NCBI GenBank assembly: GCA_030152105.1
Contig: JASLIH010000305.1
Location: forward strand, 1-8,599
Length of the DNA stretch: 8,599 nt
From: Actinomycetes bacterium
GTDB taxonomy: Bacteria > Actinomycetota > CALGFH01
Direction of reading: 5' to 3'
The number at the start of each line of letters is the position of its first letter. Position 1 is the first letter of the stretch. A model generated the notes under the pieces. The model did no database searches. It had not been told where the DNA came from and worked only from the letters and a program-made list of their open reading frames with translations. Below, piece after piece: positions 1-5,379 of this stretch. The translations under genes were made by a program, and so were the position numbers.

Positions 1-61
1 ACCCCAGTCCGTGAGTGCGCGAAACCCTGAATCGAAAGAAGAGAATGGCGGTGAAGCGCAT

Positions 62-108
62 AGATCGTGCCGCCCACGATCTCCCCCCTCCCGCTGGGTC
101 CGAGGGGG
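62..108. repeat. Two adjacent hairpins (tandem inverted repeats)
   Basis: There are two back-to-back perfect inverted repeats. The first has an 8-bp stem (62-69 with 75-82, AGATCGTG/CACGATCT) and a 5-base loop. The second has a 7-bp stem (84-90 with 102-108, CCCCCTC/GAGGGGG) and an 11-base loop. They lie about 20 bases before the left tRNA-like repeat. No T-tract follows on either strand, so a classical intrinsic terminator is not shown. A terminator, an RNA element or a recombination-linked structure are all possible. The rest of 1-129 shows no gene. Confidence 0.4.
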
Positions 109-129
109 CTGGCGATAGAATCACTGTAC

Positions 130-200
130 ATGTGCTCTGACCTGCAGTTATAGAGCCCGAGGTCGGATTCGAACCGACGACCTTCCGATTACGAGTCGAA
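130..200 (-). pseudogene. tRNA-Thr(CGU) 3'-half remnant, left copy; left member of 69-bp direct repeat
   Basis: On the minus strand, 200 to 151 reads as the 3' half of a tRNA. It has an anticodon stem TTCGA/TCGGA, the loop CTCGTAA (anticodon CGT at 193-191), a 5-base variable loop, and a T-arm GTCGG-TTCGAAT-CCGAC. Then come the acceptor strand CTCGGGC, discriminator T, and CTA where CCA would be. Upstream there is no acceptor partner GCCCGAG and no D-arm, so the 5' half is missing. Positions 130-198 match 3242-3310 without gaps at 60 of 69 positions, including flank beyond the tRNA 3' end. That extent, from anticodon loop past the 3' end, is typical of tyrosine-recombinase attachment sites. 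It is a remnant or attachment site rather than a working tRNA. Confidence 0.6.
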
Positions 201-244
201 GAGCCTTCGTCCAGCAGGTGCCGCCCAGACCCGTTCTGGCTGCT

Positions 245-284
245 CAGGTCAGCGGGGTCGTCCGTTGAGTGCGTTCCTGACCTG
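245..284. repeat. 8-bp inverted repeat CAGGTCAG/CTGACCTG
   Basis: CAGGTCAG (245-252) and CTGACCTG (277-284) form a perfect inverted pair separated by 24 bases, between the left tRNA-like remnant and the 3' end of the repeat-protein gene. The same octamer CTGACCTG also occurs at 137-144 and 3249-3256, inside both 69-bp direct repeats. It may be a recombinase arm-type site or a chance recurrence. No gene is supported from 201 to 362. Confidence 0.35.
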
Positions 285-316
285 TCGTGTTATGGCAGGG
301 GGAATGACCAGGAGAA

Positions 317-345
317 TGACCGGGCCGGTTCTCGCCCACTGGTCA
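317..345 (-). terminator. Possible hairpin terminator of the 807-residue gene
   Basis: TGACC-GGGC (317-325) can pair with GCCC (334-337) and GGTCA (341-345), leaving a three-base bulge. This gives a 9-bp stem starting about 18 bases past the stop codon at 363. There is no U-tract. Hairpins without a U-tract have been proposed as terminators in high-GC actinobacteria, so this is a weak call. Confidence 0.3.
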
Positions 346-362
346 CAGCCGAGTCCTGTCGC

Positions 363-2786
363 CTACAGCAGCACGCCGGTGTGGGCCAGGTTGTAGTCGG
401 CGCTGCCGCTCTGGCCCGGTGGGGTGTGGCGGCCGCCCGCCGGGCACCGGGAACTCGCCGCGTTGCCGCCGTAGAACAGGCCCTGGCACCGGTTGCACCA
501 ACGCCAGTCGGGCTGGTTGCTCGGGTTGGTGGGCGCGCCGTGGGGCAGGTTGTACTCGGCGCTCCCGCTCTGTTCGGGTGGCGTGTGGGTGCCGCCTGTC
601 GGGCAGCGGGAGTTCGCGAGGTTGCCGCCGTAGAACAGCCCCTGGCACTTGTTGCACCAGCGCCAGTCGCGCTGGTTGCTGGACGCGGCCGGTGCGCCGT
701 AGGCCAGGATGTAGTCGAAGCTGGCGCTCTGCTCCGACGGGGTGTGGCTGCCGCCGGCCGGGCACCTGGACGCGGCGGTGTTGCCGCCGTAGAACAGGCC
801 TTGGCACTTGGGGCACCAGCGCCAGTTGGGCTGGCTGCCTGGGTTCGCCCAGGGGTTGGTCGGCCAGCGGATCTCACGGATCTCGTTGTCGGCGCTGCGG
901 TAGATCACGTGGTAAGTGTTGGGGCCCTCAACGGTGAACGCGGCTGGCCTGTCGACCGCCCGTCGGGCCAGCCCCATCAGGGTGAGATCGACCGACACCG
1001 GCGTGCCGCCACCGGGAACCCACGACAGCTCATACAGATGGTCATTGGTCGAGCGGTAGATGAGGTGCCTGGTGTTAGTTGAGAGGTTGTTGAAGGCGAC
1101 CGGGTCGCTCACCGCCGGTGGCGCCTCGGCCGAGGGAACCCAGAACTGGACCGGGTTGTTGCCGGGCCAGTACAACTCGACGAGGCGGCCGTCGCCAGCC
1201 CGATAGACGACCCCGTGGGCGTCATGGAGTTGGCTGTAGCCGGCGACCGGATCGCCTTCGGCGTCCGGGGCACCGCAGGCCCCGGAGAGGTCCTCGTGAT
1301 GGGGCGTCTCGGCACCGGTCCAGGAGATCAGGTGGATGTGCCGGTCGGTCCCGCGGTAGACGATGATGTTGGTACCCCGGGTCGTGTCCAGGTAGGCCGA
1401 GGGATCACCCTCCGCCTTCGGGGCGTTATCGGCCGCGGCCGTCAGCGATCCTTCGTAGTGGACCGGGTCGAGATCCCCTGACCAGTACAGGACGTGCAGG
1501 TCCCGGTCGGAACGGTAGACCACGTGGTGGGTGTTGGTAGCGGGGATGAAGTAGCCGACCGGGTTGCTGTCGGCCTCGGGTGCCCCGGCGCGTGCGCTCA
1601 GGGGGCTGTAGTCCGGGACACCGGTCGACCAGTACAGGTCGTGTATGTGGCTGTCGTCCTTGTCGCGGTACAGGGCGACTACCTTGCCGGTCGTGGTGTC
1701 CAGATACACATAGGGGTTGCCGGCCGCCAACGGGGTCCCGGCGCCGGCGGCCACGGTCAAGTTGGTGGTACCGGTCTGCCCGGCCCCATCCCGCCACAGC
1801 TCGTGGAGATACCCGTCGGTGTCCCCGTAGACGATGTTCTGGACACCAAGCGCCGGGATCACCAGAGCAGTGGGGGCGCCCGAGGCCGCCGGGGTGCCGT
1901 ATTCGTGGGAGCGACGCAGGCTCTCATAGCCAACGCCGTCAGGCTCGATCCCCAGAATGTCACCGGACAGCTTGTAGTCGCCCACAACGACTGTTCCCTG
2001 TGAACTTGGCTCGAACAACTGGAGATGGACGTAGATCTCTTGCACGGCGTCCTTGACCAGCTGGGCGCTGTCGGCAGTGAAGAACTGTGCATCGAAGAAC
2101 GCGTCCGGGTCGACCAGGCCCCCGCCTGACGAGCTTACGATCGCGTCCTCGACCGCCTCTTTGACCTTCGCCTTTATTCTGGCTTTGTCCTCCGGAGAGA
2201 GCTCCCTCTTGACGAACCCGAGCTTGCCCTCCAAGTCCTCCTTCGCTATGGAGTCGCCCTCCTGGAACAGGAAGCCGTTGAGCTCTCTCTCCAAGGCCGT
2301 CTTGAACGTTGCATGACCAGCTTCGGCGGCCGCGTCGCTAAGGGAGTTCTCGTCGGCCAGAACCACGACCACCGCGACCGTGCCATTGACGGCGTCCGGG
2401 ATCGATATTTCTGGAAACCTGTCCCTCAGCTTCTGCTTGGCCCGGTCGGTGAGCGGGATCGGCTTCAACGTGCCGCCGAACTCGCCCAACGGCAGGTCAC
2501 CCAGCGTGGAGGGTATCGCCACGTCCTCGCCCTCATCCACGTCGCTGACACCAAGGTTGCCGTGGCTCCCCGAGCCCGCCACGAAGCTGCACCTGCCGCG
2601 AAGGTACAGGTCTTCCTCGGTCAGCTCCGCGTCGGGACGATCACCAATGAGGTCAAGAACGAGCGTGTCACCGTCGACCTTGACGAAGGCCGTCCACAGG
2701 TACGGCTCGTCGCTGAACAATATTTCGGCCGTGTTATGACAGTGCAAGCGGTCCAGCGAGATCAAGGTCTGAAGCGCAGGAGTCAT
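363..2786 (-). CDS. Propeller-like repeat protein with three C-terminal Cys/His ribbon-like repeats
   Basis: This 807-residue protein of unknown function has no visible signal peptide or membrane segment. Residues 1-290 are an uncharacterised region, with a DEPYLW motif at 26-31 and a charged helical stretch around 155-215. Residues about 305-645 hold seven repeats of 49-53 residues, each ending in a motif like Y-R-s-x-D-x-h-I-h-e-L-y-W (tyrosines at 320, 373, 424, 477, 528, 577, 629). They resemble blades of a beta-propeller such as fucose-lectin-like folds. Residues 655-800 hold three near-identical 53-residue repeats: W-R-W-C-x2-C-Q-G-L-F-Y-G-G-N, then R-C-P-x-G-G-x-H. Cysteines 658/661/675 and His681, and their counterparts in the other two repeats, could bind zinc. 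The start is supported by AGGGGG seven bases upstream. The role may be glycan or surface binding, but this is inference. The gene lies alone between the two tRNA-like direct repeats. Confidence 0.85.
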   Translation of the reverse strand: MTPALQTLISLDRLHCHNTAEILFSDEPYLWTAFVKVDGDTLVLDLIGDRPDAELTEEDLYLRGRCSFVAGSGSHGNLGVSDVDEGEDVAIPSTLGDLPLGEFGGTLKPIPLTDRAKQKLRDRFPEISIPDAVNGTVAVVVVLADENSLSDAAAEAGHATFKTALERELNGFLFQEGDSIAKEDLEGKLGFVKRELSPEDKARIKAKVKEAVEDAIVSSSGGGLVDPDAFFDAQFFTADSAQLVKDAVQEIYVHLQLFEPSSQGTVVVGDYKLSGDILGIEPDGVGYESLRRSHEYGTPAASGAPTALVIPALGVQNIVYGDTDGYLHELWRDGAGQTGTTNLTVAAGAGTPLAAGNPYVYLDTTTGKVVALYRDKDDSHIHDLYWSTGVPDYSPLSARAGAPEADSNPVGYFIPATNTHHVVYRSDRDLHVLYWSGDLDPVHYEGSLTAAADNAPKAEGDPSAYLDTTRGTNIIVYRGTDRHIHLISWTGAETPHHEDLSGACGAPDAEGDPVAGYSQLHDAHGVVYRAGDGRLVELYWPGNNPVQFWVPSAEAPPAVSDPVAFNNLSTNTRHLIYRSTNDHLYELSWVPGGGTPVSVDLTLMGLARRAVDRPAAFTVEGPNTYHVIYRSADNEIREIRWPTNPWANPGSQPNWRWCPKCQGLFYGGNTAASRCPAGGSHTPSEQSASFDYILAYGAPAASSNQRDWRWCNKCQGLFYGGNLANSRCPTGGTHTPPEQSGSAEYNLPHGAPTNPSNQPDWRWCNRCQGLFYGGNAASSRCPAGGRHTPPGQSGSADYNLAHTGVLL
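387..824 (-). repeat. Three tandem 159-bp repeats encoding Cys/His ribbon-like units
   Basis: The units start at codons for Trp655 (824), Trp708 (665) and Trp761 (506), a constant 159-bp (53-codon) spacing. At the protein level they share W-R-W-C-x2-C-Q-G-L-F-Y-G-G-N, S-R-C-P-x-G-G-x-H-T-P and a closing Q-S-x-S-x2-Y-x-L. The array ends seven residues before the stop codon. Its regularity points to recent internal duplication or conversion. Confidence 0.8.
852..1874 (-). repeat. Seven propeller-blade-like repeats (protein level)
   Basis: This segment encodes residues about 305-645. Seven copies of a motif with a Y-R or Y-G start, an acidic turn, and an h-x-x-h-x-W ending are spaced 53, 51, 53, 51, 49 and 52 residues apart. 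Each copy is preceded by a stretch with G-D/N-P or A-P-x-A. Seven units would fit a closed seven-bladed propeller. The DNA repeats are diverged, so the array is old compared with the C-terminal ribbon repeats. Confidence 0.65.
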
Positions 2787-2793
2787 TCGAGTG

Positions 2794-2799
2794 CCCCCT
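2794..2799 (-). promoter_or_regulatory. Ribosome binding site of the 807-residue gene
   Basis: The minus strand reads AGGGGG followed by seven bases and then ATG at 2786. This is good spacing and supports that start over upstream alternatives. I cannot pick a convincing -35/-10 promoter in the bases to the right. Confidence 0.6.
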
Positions 2800-3241
2800 A
2801 TGGGTCACGGTTCTCATCGGGTCGCGATATCCGGCGCCACGAACAACCCGGCTAGCCGGTACAGCACATCCGGCTCCAGCCCTACCAACACTCAGGAGCA
2901 TCACGCCGACGAGCTCAGACACGGTTAACGCCACTCGCCATCGACGGCTCCTCGGTCATGGCCCCGTTGACCACAAGCCGCTTGGCCCCCACCATCGCCC
3001 CGTGGTCAAGAGCAGTCCTGTGTACCGCTCCCTACGGACGCTAGTCGGGTGTCGAAGGCGCGGCAGTGCCGTCTATCACTACCATGCTGTGACGCTCGTC
3101 CCCTCTGAAGACTCCAGCATAGGTGGCCAGGTCTCCACGCACGATGTCACCTCCGTGGGGCGAAGTGGTGCGGACGCGAGGCGGTGATCCAACCCGAAGG
3201 AATGACCGCCCGTTACCGTCGCGGAGCCAGCATCCTCAGAA
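2800..3241. other. Non-coding stretch upstream of the 807-residue gene
   Basis: No reading frame here resembles a protein. Small open frames lack good start sites and family motifs. The only structure noticed is an 8-bp inverted repeat, TTGACCAC (2967-2974) with GTGGTCAA (3002-3009), 27 bases apart. It could be an operator-like site for the leftward gene, but its distance of about 180 bp from the start codon argues for caution. Confidence 0.35.
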
Positions 3242-3312
3242 ATGCGCTCTGACCTGCGGTTTTGGAGCCCGAGGAGGGATTCGAACCCTCGACCTTCCGA
3301 TTACGAGCCGGA
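3242..3312 (-). pseudogene. tRNA-Thr(CGU) 3'-half remnant, right copy; right member of 69-bp direct repeat
   Basis: On the minus strand, 3312 to 3263 reads as an anticodon stem TCCGG/TCGGA with loop CTCGTAA (anticodon CGT at 3305-3303), a 5-base variable loop, and a T-arm GAGGG-TTCGAAT-CCCTC. The acceptor strand CTCGGGC, discriminator T and an encoded CCA follow. GAGCA just before the anticodon stem matches a D-stem 3' strand, but no 5' D-stem strand or acceptor 5' strand follows upstream, so the gene is incomplete. It aligns gap-free with 130-198. Compared with that copy, two base pairs of the T-stem are changed on both sides. Translated in wrong frames this element gives spurious proteins such as RDSNPRPSDYE and EGSNPSSGSK, well-known artefacts of tRNA 3' ends. 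Confidence 0.65.
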
Positions 3313-3384
3313 TGCTCGGCGTCGACCCTGTAGGCTCCCGACGGATCGAGCCTGCGAGTCCCAGGGCTCATGGATGAGCAGGGC

Positions 3385-3406
3385 GCATCCGACAGAAATC
3401 GGATGC
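3385..3406 (-). terminator. Strong hairpin downstream of the cyclase gene
   Basis: GCATCCGA (3385-3392) pairs perfectly with TCGGATGC (3399-3406) around a 6-base loop. It lies about 50 bases past the restored stop codon at 3457 of the leftward cyclase gene. No T-tract is present, so it is a possible terminator without a U-tail. It sits between the cyclase gene and the right tRNA-like remnant. Nothing coding is supported in 3313-3456. Confidence 0.45.
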
Positions 3407-3456
3407 CACGGCGAGCACTCTCTGGTCTCGACCCACGACCCTGGATCGGAACGGTG

Positions 3457-3829
3457 TCAGAACGGCTGGCTGGGCGTCGCCGCGAACAGCCGCCAGCTCC
3501 CGGGCACGCCTTTAAGCTCATGGTCCTGTCGGTCGTCGAAGCCGACGTCGGCGCCGACGAGTAGGTCCTTCACCGTGCTGGAGACCAGCACCTCACCGTT
3601 GCCGGCGAGCGCCGCAATCCGGGCCGCGATGTGGACGGCCAACCCTCCCAGGTCTGCTCCACGCACCTCGACCTCCCCGGTATGGACGCCGGCACGAATC
3701 TGGAGCGGCAGCGACCCAATCGCCTCCACCATGGCAAGGGCGCACCGGACGGCCGCGATCGGACTGTCGAAGGACGCGAAGAAGCCGTCCCCCGTCGTTG
3801 CGACCTCTCGGCCGCCGAAGCGTGCTAGC
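3457..3829 (-). pseudogene. Out-of-frame C-terminal part of class III adenylate cyclase domain
   Basis: This is the rest of the cyclase domain begun by the gene at 3830-4795, shifted by one frame. From codon GAG at 3831-3829 the frame reads E-L-A-R-F-G-G-R-E-V, then T-T-G-D-G-F-F, which carries the second metal-binding Asp. It continues through R-A-G-V-H-T-G-E and A-V-H-I-A-A-R-I to H-E-L-K-G-V-P-G, and stops at 3457. This is the complete remainder of a class III nucleotide cyclase catalytic domain, which makes cyclic AMP from ATP. In the A-V-H-I-A-A-R motif the usual Asn of N-x3-R is His, while Arg is kept. No good start codon or ribosome site precedes this part; the first ATG (3732) is inside the domain. 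It would therefore be made only by frameshifting, or is dead. Confidence 0.75.
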
Positions 3830-4795
3830 TCACCGGCCGAGGTCGTGGTGCTGGTCGAGCACGTCGCGCCAGCGCCGGTCTCCCATCTGCGCGGCGAGCG
3901 TGGTCGAGTTCACGATGTCAGTGAACAGCAACGTCGTGAGCATTCGATCCGGGTCGGCCCCCGTCCGCACGCCGGTGAGGAACTCCTCGACCTCGTCCAC
4001 CAGACTGTCGATGCCCTCTGAGAACGCCAGATGGTCGGTGCCCGGCAGCTCGACGAACTTCGCGCCCTCGATCGCCGCCGCGGCCACCCGGGACTGCTCC
4101 ACGGGCACGATCGGGTTGCCTGTCCGGTTGAGCACGAGGGTGGGCGTCCGGATCGCGGGCAGGACGTCGGCGACGTCGGCCTTCATTGTCTGACGGTAGT
4201 AGTGCGCCCATGCTCTGGGCCGGACCGAGAAGCGTTGGAGCCGTGCTAGCTGCTGGTCGAAGCGCTCGTCGCCCACCCGGCTCGGCGCGAGGAACTGCAC
4301 CCCGCTTTCGTCGGTCACCGCGTTGGCCTGGATCATCTCGAGCACCTCCTCGATCGACTCCATCGGCAGGCCGGCGGGCAGGGTGTGGGTGCTCGTCAAG
4401 GTGAACAGGACCAGGGAGCGGCACAGCTCCGGATGGGCCGCGGCGAGCAGCACCGCGGCGATTGTGCCGTCGTTCAGGCCGATCACGGCGGCGCCGTCGG
4501 AGCGTGCTGCCTTGAGCACGGCGACGGCGTCGCCTACCTGGGTCTGGAGGTCGGGGAGGTGATCGAGTGGTACCGGGTCGGAGAGTCCCGTGCCTCGGCG
4601 GTCGAAGTGGATCAGCCGACCCAACGAGCTCAGCCGTCGCAGCAGCCGCGCGAAGTCGGGGAAGTCCCATACTGCCTCGACGTGATGCACCCAGGTGTCG
4701 ATGAGGAGCAGGTCCAATGCTCCTTCGCCGACAACTTGGAAGGCGAGATGCACGTCGCCGTTCCGCGCGTACTGGGTCCTCGGCTTCTCCCTCAT
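3830..4795 (-). CDS. Alpha/beta-hydrolase-like protein fused to a frameshifted cyclase domain
   Basis: Residues 1-270 match the alpha/beta-hydrolase module found before cyclase domains in actinobacteria: R-N-G-D-V at 11-15, the H-F-D-R-R-G-T-G-L-S-D strand-turn at 63-73, and P-G-T-D-H at 251-255. The nucleophile elbow, normally G-x-S-x-G, is G-L-N-D-G (106-110), so Ser is Asn108. The usual acid Asp after T-L-V-L is Asn227. His255 remains. The module is therefore probably not a hydrolase and may be a ligand-sensing or structural part. Residues 287-321 begin a class III cyclase (T-T-L-L-F-T-D-I-V-N-S-T, first metal Asp293), but the frame stops at TGA 3832-3830. Family members read R-R-E-L here, so loss of two bases (or gain of one) is the simplest cause. 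The ATG at 4795 has AGGA nine bases upstream. Confidence 0.75.
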   Translation of the reverse strand: MREKPRTQYARNGDVHLAFQVVGEGALDLLLIDTWVHHVEAVWDFPDFARLLRRLSSLGRLIHFDRRGTGLSDPVPLDHLPDLQTQVGDAVAVLKAARSDGAAVIGLNDGTIAAVLLAAAHPELCRSLVLFTLTSTHTLPAGLPMESIEEVLEMIQANAVTDESGVQFLAPSRVGDERFDQQLARLQRFSVRPRAWAHYYRQTMKADVADVLPAIRTPTLVLNRTGNPIVPVEQSRVAAAAIEGAKFVELPGTDHLAFSEGIDSLVDEVEEFLTGVRTGADPDRMLTTLLFTDIVNSTTLAAQMGDRRWRDVLDQHHDLGR

Positions 4796-5279
4796 AGGCC
4801 GCGATCCTAGATCGACCTCGAGGCACCGTCGAGATTCGAGCCTCGAGCTGGAATCCGCACCTCTCCGCGATCCGCTGGCTCGGGGCGTTCTCGGGCACGA
4901 TCACCAACGAGATGCGGTTGACCTTCCTCGTCCCGAACAGGTAGTCAACCAGGAGGCGCACCGCCTCGGTGGTGTACCCCTGGCCGACGTGCTCCTGGCC
5001 GTACAGCTGGTAGGAGAGCTCGTAGGCATCCCAGTAGTTGACCGGTCGGAAGAAGTCGATGTGGCCGACCATGACGTCGTCCCGGTTCCAGATGAGCAGG
5101 GTGCCCGCATCCCGCTCCCAGAACCCCGTCTCGGCGTAGCCGCGCCGGAGCGCCGGCTCCGACAGGACGCTGAGGGGGAAGAACGCGCCGCGGTTGGAGA
5201 TCTCGGTGTGGGCGTCGATGAAGGCCGCGAGATCACGCTCCCGCACCGGACGCAACACGACCTTGTCCCCGTTGAGCAT
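3918..5279 (-). CDS. GNAT-family N-acetyltransferase (RimJ/RimL type), C-terminus lost into read-through
   Basis: The first 146 residues (5279-4842) are a GNAT acetyltransferase, which transfers acetyl from acetyl-CoA to an amine. It starts L-N-G-D-K-V-V-L-R-P-V-R-E-R-D-L and has the acetyl-CoA loop Q-E-H-V-G-Q-G-Y-T-T-E-A (95-106). It ends with N-A-P-S-Q-R-I-A-E-R-C-G-F-Q-L-E (131-146). The closing strands that family members have after C-G-F-x-L-E-G are not there. Instead the frame stays open to 3918, through the whole start and hydrolase part of the next gene in another frame. That tail is arginine- and proline-rich and resembles no family. The true gene is probably truncated at about 4840 by a deletion or frameshift. 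The start is backed by GAGAGGGG six bases upstream; the open frame further upstream is a shadow. The peptide or small-molecule substrate cannot be told. Confidence 0.65.
   Translation of the reverse strand: MLNGDKVVLRPVRERDLAAFIDAHTEISNRGAFFPLSVLSEPALRRGYAETGFWERDAGTLLIWNRDDVMVGHIDFFRPVNYWDAYELSYQLYGQEHVGQGYTTEAVRLLVDYLFGTRKVNRISLVIVPENAPSQRIAERCGFQLEARISTVPRGRSRIAAYEGEAEDPVRAERRRASRLPSCRRRSIGPAPHRHLGASRRGSMGLPRLRAAAATAELVGSADPLRPPRHGTLRPGTTRSPPRPPDPGRRRRRRAQGSTLRRRRRDRPERRHNRRGAARRGPSGAVPLPGPVHLDEHPHPARRPADGVDRGGARDDPGQRGDRRKRGAVPRAEPGGRRALRPAASTAPTLLGPAQSMGALLPSDNEGRRRRRPARDPDAHPRAQPDRQPDRARGAVPGGRGGDRGREVRRAAGHRPSGVLRGHRQSGGRGRGVPHRRADGGRPGSNAHDVAVH
4805..4808 (-). promoter_or_regulatory. 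Weak ribosome binding site of the hydrolase/cyclase gene
   Basis: The minus strand has AGGA nine bases before the ATG at 4795. It lies just past the last recognisable GNAT codon (4842), so translation of this gene begins where the acetyltransferase similarity ends. Confidence 0.4.
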
Positions 5280-5285
5280 GCTTGG

Positions 5286-5293
5286 CCCCTCTC
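5286..5293 (-). promoter_or_regulatory. Ribosome binding site deciding the acetyltransferase start
   Basis: The minus strand reads GAGAGGGG, six bases, then ATG at 5279. The following residues align with GNAT N-termini, so this start is preferred over upstream in-frame codons that lie in the neighbouring gene. Confidence 0.6.
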
Positions 5294-5354
5294 GTACGTT
5301 CCCCGAATCATCCTCCTCATGACCGGCCGGCCGCGTACGGCCGCTTCGGGGTCC

Positions 5355-5379
5355 TGGCCACCGGCCGACCCGGTGGCTA
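5355..5379 (-). terminator. Hairpin overlapping the stop codon of the TPR protein gene
   Basis: GCCACCGG (5357-5364) pairs perfectly with CCGGTGGC (5370-5377) around a 5-base loop. A G-T wobble and a T-A pair extend the stem to 10 bp, so the TAG stop (5379-5377) is within it. A second hairpin, CGGCCG-loop-CGGCCG, follows within the 97-bp gap before the acetyltransferase. No T-tract is seen. It may be a terminator or a barrier that protects the 3' end. Confidence 0.45.

Noticed and set aside
290..877. Minus-strand frame with repeating T-x-R-C-S-T-A-A-T-like units
   Set aside because: The repeats are the three ribbon repeats read in a wrong frame.
2734..2934. Small minus-strand frame overlapping the start of the 807-residue gene
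   Set aside because: No family similarity, and it overlaps a well-supported start with its own ribosome site.
3002..3187. Small plus-strand frame in the gap
   Set aside because: No ribosome site, no motif and no support from neighbours.
3263..3340. Complete tRNA-Thr on the minus strand
   Set aside because: No GCCCGAG acceptor strand and no paired D-stem lie upstream. The GCCGAG next to the anticodon stem gives only a partial, D-arm-less pairing that looks coincidental.
3213..3521. Minus-strand open frame with E-G-S-N-P-S-S-G-S-K
   Set aside because: Same artefact from the tRNA T-arm; no start site or family similarity.
3242..4021. Plus-strand open frame with R-D-S-N-P-R-P-S-D-Y-E near its start
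   Set aside because: The motif is the translation of a tRNA 3' half, a known artefact; the rest runs antisense through the cyclase gene.
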